From: Inhella gelatinilytica
GTDB taxonomy: Bacteria; Pseudomonadota; Gammaproteobacteria; Burkholderiales; Burkholderiaceae_C
Reading direction: 5' to 3'
Length of the DNA: 64,000 nucleotides
NCBI RefSeq assembly: GCF_016093295.1
Contig: NZ_JAEDAL010000006.1
Span: forward strand, 1-64,000
This document shows, piece by piece, positions 42,626-51,962 of the stretch. Position 1 is the first letter of the stretch; every line of letters starts with the position of its first letter. Below the pieces are notes generated by a model. That model was given only the letters and a program-made list of their open reading frames with translations. It was not told where the DNA came from and searched no databases. Both the position numbers and the translations under genes were made by a program.

Positions 42626-43249
42626 ATGCGCGCGCTTTGGATTGAAGATCATCAGCTGATCGGCGATTCGCTGGAAATGCTCCTGCAAATCGTGATGCCC
42701 GAGTTGTCACTCGACAAGGCACGCGACTTGCAAACCGGCAAGGAATTGGCCCAGTCGATTCCGTATGAATTGGTGCTGTTGGATTGGTGGCTGGGGGAGA
42801 CCGATGGCGCCGAAGCCATCCAGGCACTCCGAGACGCGGGTTGCTCAGCCCCCATCGTGGTGGTGTCCGGTGACGATCGAGAACCGGTCATGCGCCGAGC
42901 CTTGGACATGGGCGTTGCGGGCTATGTCCGCAAAGCCGCGGGGGCCCAGGAACTGATCAAGACCATCCAAACGGTCATTTCAGGCGGACGGCCCGAGACC
43001 CCGCCGGCTTCACCCATGCGCGGCGGGCTGCCGCCCTTGGACCTGCAGTTGCTGTACCCAGATTTGACGCCACGTCAGATCGAGGTGCTGCAGCATCTGG
43101 TGCGGGGCGAGTCCGACAAGCAAATTGGACGGGCGCTGGGCATCAGCGACACCACGGTTAAGAGCCACGTGCGCTCCATCCTGGCCTCGCTGCAGGTCCG
43201 CAGCCGGGGGGAAGCGGCGCATCGCGCCCGCAGCGACGGCGGGCTCTGA
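42626..43249 (+). CDS. NarL/LuxR-type response regulator
   Basis: A 207-residue regulator from the ATG at 42626 (MRALWIEDHQ). The receiver has Asp53 in LLDWWLGETDG, VVVSGDD and the conserved Lys in GYVRKAAG. A short linker precedes a LuxR-type HTH (DLTPRQIEVLQHLVRGESDKQIGRALGIS). An in-frame ATG at 42503 with a better ribosome site would add 41 residues. The hybrid kinase follows with a TGATG overlap. A terminator-like hairpin lies immediately upstream. Confidence 0.92.
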   Translation: MRALWIEDHQLIGDSLEMLLQIVMPELSLDKARDLQTGKELAQSIPYELVLLDWWLGETDGAEAIQALRDAGCSAPIVVVSGDDREPVMRRALDMGVAGYVRKAAGAQELIKTIQTVISGGRPETPPASPMRGGLPPLDLQLLYPDLTPRQIEVLQHLVRGESDKQIGRALGISDTTVKSHVRSILASLQVRSRGEAAHRARSDGGL

Positions 43250-44997
43250 TGACCCCAGGCCCCGCACTCAGCCCCGCCCAGCAGGAACAACTGCTGGCCG
43301 AACGGCTGGAGTTGGTTGGGGCCGGCATTCGCCACACCCGACGTCCGCGACTGTTCGTGGATGCCACCGTAGGCTGGATTGCCTGGCAAGCCGGTGCCCC
43401 GTGGGCCGGGGCCTTGTTTTTCGTGGCCATGTCGGCCGGCCTGTGGGCGCGGGAAGCGTGGCTGGACCGCCAGATGGCGCGGCGGCGACCGCCCGCCCAG
43501 ATCCTTGCGGGCCTGACCCAAATATTGCTCGCGCTCAGCGCCCTGCATGCCGCCTTCATCGGCGCGGTGTTCCTGAAACCCCTGTGCTCCTGGCACTACC
43601 TGCTCACCATGGTTTTGGTCGGCAATGCCATGGGCGCCGTCACTACCGTCGGGGGCGATGCGCGGGCCTACCTCCGATGGGTGTTGATCTATGGCGGCGC
43701 CCTGGGGCTGGCGTGGCTGAGTCAGCAGTCCCTCGAAGGCGTCATCGCAGCCAGCCTGATGGTGCTCATGTTCAGCGTCTTCATTCGTCACGTACAAAAC
43801 GAAGGCGAAACGCTGCAGCGATTGGTGCGGCTGAACGATGACCTGCGTCAGGCGCGTGACCGCGCCGAACGGGCGAGTGAGTCCAAGACCCGCTTCTTTG
43901 CGGCCGCCAGCCACGATTTGCGCCAACCCCTCACAGCGCTCTCCTACCAGATCGCCACGGTTCAAGCGCTTGCCAGTCAGCAACAGGACGAGCGCCTGGC
44001 GACGCTGGGTCAGGGCTTGAGACGCGCGCTGCAAGACAGCCAGGCCCTGCTCGATAGCTTGCTGGAAGTGTCCCGCCTGGATGCCGGTGCTGTGACGGTG
44101 GACCTGCAAGATGTCGACTTGGGTGACTTGCTGACGCGCTGGTCGGACGACATGCGCCCGCAGGCCGAGCAACAAGCGTTGCAATGGCACTGCGTGTTAC
44201 CCCCTCCCGGCGAGCACCTGCTGACCTGCACCGACCCCACCTTGCTCAAGCGCGTACTGGGCAATCTGGCCAGCAATGCCCTGAAGTTCACCTCCGAAGG
44301 TCACATCACGGTGGCACTGCGCCGCGACGGTCGCACCGCCGAAATCAGCTTGGAAGACAGCGGGCCGGGCATTCCCCTCGAGCTCCAAGATCGCATCTTT
44401 GAGGAGTTTTACCAAGTCAGCAACACCAGCCGCAATCGGGCCCAGGGCCTGGGCTTGGGGCTGAGCATCGTGCGTCGTTTGGCCAACCTGCTGGCCATGG
44501 GGCTGCGCTTGGAGAGCGCTCCGGGCAAGGGCAGCCGCTTCATCCTGACCCTGCCCCTCACCAACGCCGCCGCACTCCAACCCGCCACCGCCACGCCCGA
44601 GCCGCTCCAGGCGCTGCAGTCGCCCGCGCGCCGGGTGCTGGTGGTCGATGACGAAGAGGCGATCCGCGAGTCGTTGGCTGAACTGCTGACCACCCTGGGC
44701 TGGAGCGTGCGCAGCGCCGAAGACATCCCCAGTGCCCTCACCTGTTTGGCGGGCGCTTGGCAGCCCGAAGCACTGGTTCTGGACTACCGATTGCGCGACA
44801 ACGTCTCGGGCTTGGATGCACTGGCTGCCATTCGCGCTCGGGGGTGCAAGGCCAAGGCTTGGATGATTACCGGCGAAACCTCGCCAGAGCGCGTTCAAGA
44901 GGTCTTGGCTGCGGGTTTACAGGTGCGCCACAAGCCTGTTGACGGCTTGGCATTGGCCGCCGAGATCAGCGCGGCGCTGTGCGCGGAAGGGCGCTGA
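43249..44997 (+). CDS. Membrane hybrid histidine kinase with C-terminal receiver
   Basis: A 582-residue kinase with about six hydrophobic helices (about 37-180) and little exposed loop, then a coiled linker. HisKA has His222 in AASHDLRQPL, HATPase has NLASNALKF and GLGLSIVRR, and the C-terminal receiver (about 460-580) has DDEE and Asp512 in VLDYRLR. Its start overlaps the regulator stop. The receiver could act as a phosphate sink or relay to the NarL-type regulator. The stop overlaps the convergent YhhN gene by 32 nt. Confidence 0.92.
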   Translation: MTPGPALSPAQQEQLLAERLELVGAGIRHTRRPRLFVDATVGWIAWQAGAPWAGALFFVAMSAGLWAREAWLDRQMARRRPPAQILAGLTQILLALSALHAAFIGAVFLKPLCSWHYLLTMVLVGNAMGAVTTVGGDARAYLRWVLIYGGALGLAWLSQQSLEGVIAASLMVLMFSVFIRHVQNEGETLQRLVRLNDDLRQARDRAERASESKTRFFAAASHDLRQPLTALSYQIATVQALASQQQDERLATLGQGLRRALQDSQALLDSLLEVSRLDAGAVTVDLQDVDLGDLLTRWSDDMRPQAEQQALQWHCVLPPPGEHLLTCTDPTLLKRVLGNLASNALKFTSEGHITVALRRDGRTAEISLEDSGPGIPLELQDRIFEEFYQVSNTSRNRAQGLGLGLSIVRRLANLLAMGLRLESAPGKGSRFILTLPLTNAAALQPATATPEPLQALQSPARRVLVVDDEEAIRESLAELLTTLGWSVRSAEDIPSALTCLAGAWQPEALVLDYRLRDNVSGLDALAAIRARGCKAKAWMITGETSPERVQEVLAAGLQVRHKPVDGLALAAEISAALCAEGR

Positions 44998-45610
44998 TCA
45001 TCAGCGCCAGGGACAGCCAATAGAGGCTGTGGATCCACACCGTCGCCAGCGGCACGCCCCCGGCGAACCGGTCCAAGGCAATCAGGCTGTCGGACACCAA
45101 GAAGGCCGCGCCGCCCAAGGCCGCATACGCCGCTGCACGGCTGCGAGCCTGAAGCCACCAAGCGGCCCCCTGGCCGGCCATGGCCACCAGCACCGCCACA
45201 TAGACCAGCACCGGCACGCGCAGGTCGGCCGGCAGGCCCGGCCACAAAATGCCACCCAGCAGCACCCCAGCAAGCGCCGCATACCCCAGCAAAGGCTCGA
45301 GTCGTGCGCCAAACCGAACCTGGATGCTCAGGCTACGGATAAAGGCCAAGTGCGCCAACAAAAAACTCACCAACCCCGGCAAGAACCCTTGCTGAGGCCA
45401 AAGCAGCGCCACATCTCCCCCCAAGGAAAAAAGCAAACCCACGCGCAGCCAACGGCGCTGGAGCGGTTGAAAGGCGCCCCGCGGCCAGGCCCAAGCAATG
45501 AGCGCCAGGGTCGCGGCCGGCTTGGCGGCGAAGCGCAGTACGTCAGGCAGCCAGGCCAAGTCCGCCGCAACAAATACCAGGCCCAATACGGCGGCCAACA
45601 GCAGCAACAT
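44966..45610 (-). CDS. YhhN family (lysoplasmalogenase-like) membrane protein
   Basis: A 214-residue polytopic protein with about eight hydrophobic helices. Conserved YhhN/TMEM86 elements: FSLGGDVALLWPQ, FLLAHLAFI and GGAAFLVSDSLIALDRF, which contain the family aspartates. Animal members hydrolyse lysoplasmalogen; the bacterial substrate is unsettled. It overlaps the helicase stop (TGATG) and, convergently, the end of the hybrid kinase gene. Confidence 0.88.
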   Translation of the reverse strand: MLLLLAAVLGLVFVAADLAWLPDVLRFAAKPAATLALIAWAWPRGAFQPLQRRWLRVGLLFSLGGDVALLWPQQGFLPGLVSFLLAHLAFIRSLSIQVRFGARLEPLLGYAALAGVLLGGILWPGLPADLRVPVLVYVAVLVAMAGQGAAWWLQARSRAAAYAALGGAAFLVSDSLIALDRFAGGVPLATVWIHSLYWLSLALMISALPRTAPR

Positions 45611-47658
45611 CACAGGGTCTCCTTGGGTTGAACCGGGGCCTTGGCTTCGCGCGCGGCCACCTCAGCCGCCATACGGGCTTTGAGTGCCAGAAATTCCGCG
45701 CGCGGGTCACGTTTGGCCCCGCCCTCGTCCAGGCGCATTTCTTCCACAAACCGGCTGGGCCGGGTGATGACCATTTCGCGCCCCTTTTTTCGCCGCCGCG
45801 GCAGGCTGACCGCCAAGCTGCGGCGGGCGCGGGTGATGCCCACGTACATCAGTCGCCGCTCTTCGGCCAGGCGTTCGGGCGTGATGGGGTCATCGTCGCT
45901 GTGAAAGGGCAGCAAACCTTCCAGCACCGAGGCCAGCACCACATGGGGCCACTCCAGCCCCTTGGAGGCGTGCAGCGTGGAGAGCACGACTTGGTCCTGC
46001 TCCTCCCCCCGCTCCATCAGGCTCAAGATGACATTCAGCGTTTGCGCCACATCGAGCAGGGTTTGCTCCTCCCGCTCACTGCCCTCGCCGCCACACCGGC
46101 GGGCCATCCAGTCGACAAAGTCCAGCACATTGCTCCAGCGATTGGCTGCCGCTTTTTCACTGTCTTCCCCATCCATGAGGTGCGACTCGTACCCGATTTC
46201 TTCCAACCAAGCCAGGCTCAGCGTCCGCGCGGCGGCCCCACCCGAGGCGGCACGTGCGCGCTCGGCCAGGTCATTCACATAGCGCCCGAATTCGTGCAGG
46301 CCATGCAATTGGCGCGGGCTCATCACCGTGTCGAGGCTCTCACAAAACAAGGCCTCGAACAGACTGATCTTGCGTGCCCCGGCAAACTGGCCCAATGCCG
46401 CCAGCGTTTGATGGCCAATGCCCCGTTTGGGCGTGGCAACCGCCCGCAGAAAGGCCGGGTCGTCATCGGGATTGACGAGCAAGCGCAGCCAGGCGCACAG
46501 GTCCTTGATCTCCGCACGTTCGAAGAAACTTTGTCCCCCGCTGACCTTGTAGGGCACCTGCGCCCGGCGCAGCGCCTGCTCAAAGACTTTGGCCTGGTGG
46601 TTGGCGCGGTACAGGATGGCGCAATCGCTCCACTTGCCGTTGGCCCCGTCCGCATTCTTTTTGGCAATGAGTCGGGCCACCGCGCGCTCGGCCTCGTGCT
46701 GCTCGTCATCACACTGCAGCAAGGCCACAGCCTCGCCCTCGCCCAAGTCACTCCACAGCTTCTTCTCGAACAGCTTGGGGTTGGCCTGGATCACGTGGTT
46801 GGCGGCGCGCAAGATGGCCCCGGTGGAACGGTAGTTTTGCTCCAGGGCGATCACCTGCAGGCTGGGGTAATCGGTCTGCAGGCTCTTGAGGTTTTCGAGC
46901 GTCGCACCGCGCCAGCCATAGATGCTCTGGTCGTCGTCGCCCACGGCGGTGAAGAGTCCCTGCGCCCCGACCAGGGCCTTGAGCAGGGCGTACTGCACCG
47001 CGTTGGTGTCCTGCACTTCGTCGATCAGCACATGGCGGAAGCGCTGCTGCCACCGCTGCGCCACCTCGGGGTCGGTGCGCAAAAGCTTCAATGGCAGACC
47101 AATGAGGTCGTCAAAGTCCACCGCCTGAAAGGCCGCCAATCGCTCGCTGTACGCTTGAAAGATCACCGCCGCCTGGCGCTCGGACTCACTTTCCGCCACC
47201 GCCAGCGCCCCGCTCGCGTCCAGGCCTTCGTTTTTCCACAAACTGATTTGCCACTGCCAGATCTTGGGCAGCTTGGCGTCTGTGGTGCTGGCGCAGTCCC
47301 GGATCAGGTTGACGACATCGTCGCTGTCCAAAATGGAGAACTGGGGTTTCAGGCCCAACCGGGGGCCTTCTTCCCGGAGAAATCGCACCCCCAGCGCATG
47401 AAACGTGCTGATGACCAACTTCCCCGCCGCCTTGCTGCCCACCAATTCTTTGGCCCGCTCGCGCATCTCCTGCGCGGCTTTGTTCGTGAAGGTGATGGCC
47501 GCGATCTGATCCGGTCGCAACCCCGCATTAAGCAACCGCACGATCTTGTGCGTGATGACGCGCGTCTTGCCGGAGCCCGCCCCCGCCAACACCAAACACG
47601 GCGAGTGCAAGTGATTGACGGCCGCCATCTGCGCCGCGTTCAGGCCCGCAGCGCTCAT
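45610..47658 (-). CDS. rep: Rep-type ATP-dependent DNA helicase (UvrD/Rep family)
   Basis: A 682-residue superfamily 1A helicase. Motif I is AGAGSGKT (25-32). Others include motif Ia ITFTNKAAQEM, motif II LIDEVQDTN, motif III DDDQSIYGWRGA, motif IV EQNYRST, motif V LSTLHASKGLEW and motif VI EERRLMYVGITRA. Length and motifs fit Rep more than UvrD or PcrA. It removes proteins ahead of the replication fork. YhhN is coupled downstream. Confidence 0.93.
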   Translation of the reverse strand: MSAAGLNAAQMAAVNHLHSPCLVLAGAGSGKTRVITHKIVRLLNAGLRPDQIAAITFTNKAAQEMRERAKELVGSKAAGKLVISTFHALGVRFLREEGPRLGLKPQFSILDSDDVVNLIRDCASTTDAKLPKIWQWQISLWKNEGLDASGALAVAESESERQAAVIFQAYSERLAAFQAVDFDDLIGLPLKLLRTDPEVAQRWQQRFRHVLIDEVQDTNAVQYALLKALVGAQGLFTAVGDDDQSIYGWRGATLENLKSLQTDYPSLQVIALEQNYRSTGAILRAANHVIQANPKLFEKKLWSDLGEGEAVALLQCDDEQHEAERAVARLIAKKNADGANGKWSDCAILYRANHQAKVFEQALRRAQVPYKVSGGQSFFERAEIKDLCAWLRLLVNPDDDPAFLRAVATPKRGIGHQTLAALGQFAGARKISLFEALFCESLDTVMSPRQLHGLHEFGRYVNDLAERARAASGGAAARTLSLAWLEEIGYESHLMDGEDSEKAAANRWSNVLDFVDWMARRCGGEGSEREEQTLLDVAQTLNVILSLMERGEEQDQVVLSTLHASKGLEWPHVVLASVLEGLLPFHSDDDPITPERLAEERRLMYVGITRARRSLAVSLPRRRKKGREMVITRPSRFVEEMRLDEGGAKRDPRAEFLALKARMAAEVAAREAKAPVQPKETL

Positions 47659-47741
47659 GCGAAGGGAAAAAACAGGGGGGTGGCGAGGGGCATCGGGGCA
47701 TTATCCGAGCCCTCAGCCCGCGCGCCTTACCGCTTAAGCCC

Positions 47742-48923
47742 TTAGCGCCACCACAAGCCCAGGGCCGCCAGCGCCAGCACCACAGCGGCGCCCGCAAGCC
47801 ACAGCCATCCCAAGTCCAGTTCCTCCTCCGCCAGGGCAGGCGCTGGCGGAGCGCGACGCGGCGGGATCGGCGGCGGCGCAAGCGCCGCGGCCGGTGCGGC
47901 CAAGGGCTCCAAGGTCAATGGCGGCGTGGGCGCGCTCGGCGGGCTCGTCCGGGGTGCCAGCACCTCGGCAGGGGCCTCCTCGGGGTCGCCCGCCAAGCTT
48001 TTCTTCAGCTCTTCGGCTGACCAGTTCAGGGAACGCGCTTCCTCGTGAACGTGTTGCTGCAGCGCCGCCAGGGCTCCCGCCTCGGTTGTGGCCCCCCCTT
48101 CGCTGCCATCCAACCAGAACTCAATCTCAAGCGCCAAGTCCGCCACATCGCGTGGGCGCAGTTCAGGCTCGGGCGAGCCGGCCCGCTGCAGCAGGTCATC
48201 CAGCTCCGCACGCGCCAGCGGCTTCAGGGCCGGCCACTGCGGCAGGGCCCGGCTGCTGTCGACCGCCACCGGATAGGGCAACCGTCCGGTCACCAGCAGC
48301 GCCATCAGCACGCCCACGGCAAAAACTTGGGCAGAGGCCCCGCCCGGGGCGGGCCCCGTGTGCTCAGGGCAGAGAAAGGCCTTCGCAGCGCGACTGCGCT
48401 GCGCGGGACGGTCGCTCAGCGGCTTGCCTGAGGGGCGGCGGGTCAGGGCCAGTGCCACCAAACGCAACTGGTTTTGCGGTCCCACCCACAGCAAGCTGGG
48501 ATCCAGTTCACCGAGTGCATGCCCCGCGGTTTCGGCGATCAGCAGCAACTCACACAGTTGCACGACCCACTCCAAACGCCGACGCAGCGACGCCGACTTC
48601 ACGGCGTGCAGCAGCGGTTCACCGTCTTGTCCTGCGACGACCACATACGGGCGTCCATCCGGCGTGAGCCCGGAATCCACCGGCCACAAGATATCCGGGT
48701 GGCGCCACCCTTGTTGCTCTGCTTGCGCAGCCTGAACCAGCACGGCGCCCGCATCGTCTACCCGGTTGTAGACCAGGATCGACCCCGGCTGATGGGTCTT
48801 GCGCTGGGCCGCCGCCCACCAATGACCGGAGAGGGTTTCGCTCAGTGATTGCCGCAGCGTCCAGCCGCCGACTGCCTCGCCGGCGCTCTCGAAACCTGGT
48901 TTGTTGGAGTCGGTCGAGCCCAT
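47742..48923 (-). CDS. Membrane-anchored protein-kinase-like pseudokinase
   Basis: A 393-residue protein whose first 270 residues follow a Ser/Thr kinase fold: HPDILWPVDSGLTPDGRPYVVV (alphaC to hinge), GELDPSLLWV where HRDLKPSNILV would be, FLCPEHT (APE-like) and VFAVGVLMALLVTGRLPYP. The catalytic residues are gone: the ATP lysine (LVYNRV), the HRD Asp (now Glu), the following Lys and Asn, and the DFG motif. A proline-rich linker (about 310-365) precedes a C-terminal TM helix (about 372-391). Probably a scaffold or sensor. Divergent from the S9 peptidase. Confidence 0.75.
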   Translation of the reverse strand: MGSTDSNKPGFESAGEAVGGWTLRQSLSETLSGHWWAAAQRKTHQPGSILVYNRVDDAGAVLVQAAQAEQQGWRHPDILWPVDSGLTPDGRPYVVVAGQDGEPLLHAVKSASLRRRLEWVVQLCELLLIAETAGHALGELDPSLLWVGPQNQLRLVALALTRRPSGKPLSDRPAQRSRAAKAFLCPEHTGPAPGGASAQVFAVGVLMALLVTGRLPYPVAVDSSRALPQWPALKPLARAELDDLLQRAGSPEPELRPRDVADLALEIEFWLDGSEGGATTEAGALAALQQHVHEEARSLNWSAEELKKSLAGDPEEAPAEVLAPRTSPPSAPTPPLTLEPLAAPAAALAPPPIPPRRAPPAPALAEEELDLGWLWLAGAAVVLALAALGLWWR

Positions 48924-48977
48924 GATGCTTCTCGCCGCAGTTTGGATGGGCTGATGCTAGGAAGGGTGATCCCTGAC

Positions 48978-49007
48978 ATCTGTAAGCGATGCGTGGGATC
49001 TGTAAGC
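48978..49007. repeat. 10-bp direct repeat, 20 bp period, in a divergent promoter region
   Basis: ATCTGTAAGC occurs at 48978-48987 and again at 48998-49007, exactly 20 bp apart, so both copies face the same side of the helix. It lies between the pseudokinase and the S9 peptidase starts. A tandem activator site is a reasonable guess. Confidence 0.5.
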
Positions 49008-49040
49008 AATCGCTACGAGATTTCGGCTTGGGCTCCGCAA

Positions 49041-51449
49041 GTGTTGAAAAATGCACAAGTGCACCGCCTTCTCACCCGCTTGCTCGGCCTGCTCGGAGCT
49101 CTGTGGCTCCTGATTCCCCTGGGCCACGCCGAACCCTACCGCCAACCCGCGCCCGCCACACGCGCCGCGCTGGACGCCCCATTGCCCGCTCGCACCCTGG
49201 TGTCGCCCGACCGGCGCTGGCTCGCGCTCATCACCCCCCGTCGCTACACCCCTCTGGCGGAGCTGGCACGGCCGCAAGTCAAGCTCGCTGGCGCGCGTTT
49301 CGATCCCCAGGCGCATGCCAGCGCCTTGGGTAGCGCCGCGCTGGTGACCCTGCGACTGCGCCCCCTGATGGATCCGCAAGCGGCGGAACGGGTCATCGCG
49401 CTCCCCCCCGGCGGTGCGTGGCATGGCTTTGCCTGGGCCCCCGACGGACGTCACTACATCCTCATGCGCCGCACCCTGTCCCGCAGCGAGTTGTGGTGGG
49501 GCGAGACGGCGGGAGGGGAACCGCAGCTGGCCGGTGGCATTGCACTCAACCTGGTGCTGTGGGAGGGCGATCCCGTCTGGCTCTCCGCCACCGAACTGGT
49601 GGTGCCCACAGTGGTACCGAGCCGAGCCCCCGCCCCCGCCTTGCCAGGCCCCCAAATACAAGACCACCACGGGCGCGGAAGCCCGGAGCGCACCTTGCCG
49701 GATTTACTTCGCAACGAGCAGGACGATGCACTCTTTGAGCACCATGCCCGCTCGCAACTGATGGCCTTTCAGGTCAGCACGGGGGCGCGACGTCGTCTGG
49801 GCGAACCTGGGCTCTTCACCAGCGTGGCCGTGGCGGGTCGAGGCCAAGCGCTGCTCACGGAGCGAATGACCCGGCCCTTCAGCCGTCACCTGGCTTGGGA
49901 CGATTTCCCCCAAGTGGCCGAAGTGCGCGACCGTCAGGGACGCGTTCTGCGGGAGTTGGCGCGCCTGCCTTCCCGGGCTGGCATTCCCATCGACGGCGTG
50001 ATTCCTGGCCCCCGGGTGTTCTACGCCAGCCCCACGGATGACGCCGCGGTGTATTGGGTTGAAGCCTTGGACAGCGGCCCCGTTTCCTCCAAGTCGTCCT
50101 ATCGTGACCGGGTCATGCGCTTGGACCCGCCCTATCGCGGCGACCCCGTGGAAGTGCAGCGCATGCCCTACCGGTTCTCGCGACTGCGGTTCCTGGAAAA
50201 CGGCCAGCACGCCTTGTTGACGGAGACCGACCGAAGTCGAGCCATTACGCGCACCTACCTGCTGCCCTTGGACGGCAGCCAAAGTCGGCTGCTGTTCGAG
50301 CACCCCTTGCGCGAACGCTTTCGACATCCGGGCAGCCCCCTGATGCGCACCCTGCCACACGGCGGACGCGTGGTCGCCATGGATGCCGACCGCGAAGATT
50401 TTTGGTTCGTCGGCAGTGGCGCCGGTCCCAAAGGTGAGCGCCCCTTCCTGGATCGATACGGCCTGAGAGACCACCCGATCCAGCGGGTCTTCCATGCACC
50501 AGAGGGCAGCGTGGAGATGCCGATTGGCTGGGTGGACGAGCGGCGCCTGTTAACCCAAGTCGAGCGCGGTCAGGAGCCCGCTCAGCTGGGGGTTCGAGAG
50601 GGAAGCACTTGGCGCGCCTTGCTGCCCCCGCGGGATTTCGGCGCCAGCCTGCGAACCATCAAGCGCCAGTACCTAAGCTTTAAACGGGACGACGGTGTCG
50701 AGTTGTCGGCCTGGCTGCTGTTGCCCCCCGATCACCAAGACGGGCAAAAGCGCGCCACGTTGATCTGGGCCTATCCCCGTGAGTTCACCGATGGCGAGCT
50801 CGCTTCCCAGGCAGCGGCCTACAGCGAGTTGGGCGGGCTGCCCGCGCCGGGAAGCCCCGTGTGGCTGGCGCTGGAAGGCTACGCCGTGGTGGTTGAAGCC
50901 ACCATGCCGGTCGTGGGCGACTCTCGCACGGTCAACGATGGCTTCATCGAGCAGATTCAACTCAACGCCAAGGCCCTGGTCGATCAGTTGCGCGACGTGG
51001 GCTCGGTCGACGTCAGCCGACTGGCCATCGGCGGTCAGAGCTATGGGGCCTACATGGCCGTGAACTTGCTGGCCCACACCCAACTTTTCAAGGTGGGCAT
51101 TGCGCGCGCGGGGGCCTACAACCGAACGCTCACTCCGTTTGGCTTCCAAAGTGAACGCCGCTCGCTGTGGGAGGCCCGCGACGCCTACCTGCGCGCCTCG
51201 CCCTTTTTGCACGCGGAGCGCATCAAGGAGCCGCTGCTGTTGATTCACGGCGAGCAAGACCCCAATCCTGGCACGCCCGTCCTGCAAAGCGAACGGCTGT
51301 ACCACGCCTTGGCCGGGCTCGGGCAAACCGCACGTTTGGTGGTGTTGCCGCTGGAAGGGCACAGTCTGGCTTCCCGGGAGGCCGCTGGCCAAGTGCAATG
51401 GGAAATGCAGCAGTGGTTACGCCGCCACTTGGGGCCGCCCCTGCGCTAA
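49041..51449 (+). CDS. Secreted S9-family (prolyl-oligopeptidase-like) peptidase
   Basis: About 802 residues from the GTG at 49041, which gives a signal peptide ending near GHA. The frame is open upstream to 48849 and other starts are possible. The N-terminal half is a beta-propeller (repeats such as PDGRHYILMRR). The C-terminal alpha/beta-hydrolase domain has Ser667 in GGQSYGAYM, Asp740 in HGEQDPNPG and His774 in EGHS. The closest type is the glutamyl-endopeptidase or dipeptidyl-peptidase-like branch. It would digest peptides outside the cytoplasm. Confidence 0.9.
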   Translation: MLKNAQVHRLLTRLLGLLGALWLLIPLGHAEPYRQPAPATRAALDAPLPARTLVSPDRRWLALITPRRYTPLAELARPQVKLAGARFDPQAHASALGSAALVTLRLRPLMDPQAAERVIALPPGGAWHGFAWAPDGRHYILMRRTLSRSELWWGETAGGEPQLAGGIALNLVLWEGDPVWLSATELVVPTVVPSRAPAPALPGPQIQDHHGRGSPERTLPDLLRNEQDDALFEHHARSQLMAFQVSTGARRRLGEPGLFTSVAVAGRGQALLTERMTRPFSRHLAWDDFPQVAEVRDRQGRVLRELARLPSRAGIPIDGVIPGPRVFYASPTDDAAVYWVEALDSGPVSSKSSYRDRVMRLDPPYRGDPVEVQRMPYRFSRLRFLENGQHALLTETDRSRAITRTYLLPLDGSQSRLLFEHPLRERFRHPGSPLMRTLPHGGRVVAMDADREDFWFVGSGAGPKGERPFLDRYGLRDHPIQRVFHAPEGSVEMPIGWVDERRLLTQVERGQEPAQLGVREGSTWRALLPPRDFGASLRTIKRQYLSFKRDDGVELSAWLLLPPDHQDGQKRATLIWAYPREFTDGELASQAAAYSELGGLPAPGSPVWLALEGYAVVVEATMPVVGDSRTVNDGFIEQIQLNAKALVDQLRDVGSVDVSRLAIGGQSYGAYMAVNLLAHTQLFKVGIARAGAYNRTLTPFGFQSERRSLWEARDAYLRASPFLHAERIKEPLLLIHGEQDPNPGTPVLQSERLYHALAGLGQTARLVVLPLEGHSLASREAAGQVQWEMQQWLRRHLGPPLR

Positions 51450-51452
51450 CCC

Positions 51453-51962
51453 TCAGGGCTCAAGCACGAACCCAAAGCGGGCCGGCAATTCCGCCCTTGT
51501 TACCGACTCAGGACACCAGCCGCCGCTCTCAACCCGGTCGACCGCCTGAACCATATCTTGGCTGTGCACAAGCCCCAGCCCAGCATCCGTGCCCAGGTAG
51601 AGCCAGCCATACTCGTCCAGCCACGCACTGAGGACCTGGACTGCGCGGCCCGTGTGGGTTCGCACCGTCCCGTCCGGCTGCACGCGCAGCACCCAGGGCG
51701 CGGACTCCAACACCACATAGACCCGCTGTGGGCCGTTCTGGAAAAACCAGCGCCCTTGGGAATCGACCTCGTAATTGCGGGCGATAAAGGCCAGCAACTT
51801 GTCGTGAACAACACGACTCCCCTTGGGGTTCGGAAAGGCACCCGCCCGCTGGCACGCCTCGTCTCGCATGTACCAGTCACCCCGAGCATCCAGCGCCAGC
51901 CAGCCCCGGCAGTCCGGCACTTGCGGCCATTTGGCCATGGCGGCACGAACCAAGTCATCCAA
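51453..51962 (-). CDS. Conserved hypothetical protein (beta-proteobacterial family)
   Basis: A 169-residue soluble protein. Recognisable conserved stretches: AMAKWPQVPDC, WLALDARGDWYMRD, WFFQNGPQRVYVVLE and LGLVHSQDM. I know this pattern only as an uncharacterised family. I chose TTG at 51962 because GGAG lies 7 bases upstream and it leaves an 8-nt overlap with the hydrolase gene. Convergent with the S9 peptidase (3-nt gap). Confidence 0.7.
   Translation of the reverse strand: MDDLVRAAMAKWPQVPDCRGWLALDARGDWYMRDEACQRAGAFPNPKGSRVVHDKLLAFIARNYEVDSQGRWFFQNGPQRVYVVLESAPWVLRVQPDGTVRTHTGRAVQVLSAWLDEYGWLYLGTDAGLGLVHSQDMVQAVDRVESGGWCPESVTRAELPARFGFVLEP

Noticed and set aside
45628-47745. Open frame of 705 codons on the plus strand opposite the Rep-type helicase gene.
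   Set aside because: It is an antisense shadow of a clear helicase gene; GC-rich codon usage leaves long opposite frames open. The translation has no recognisable domain.
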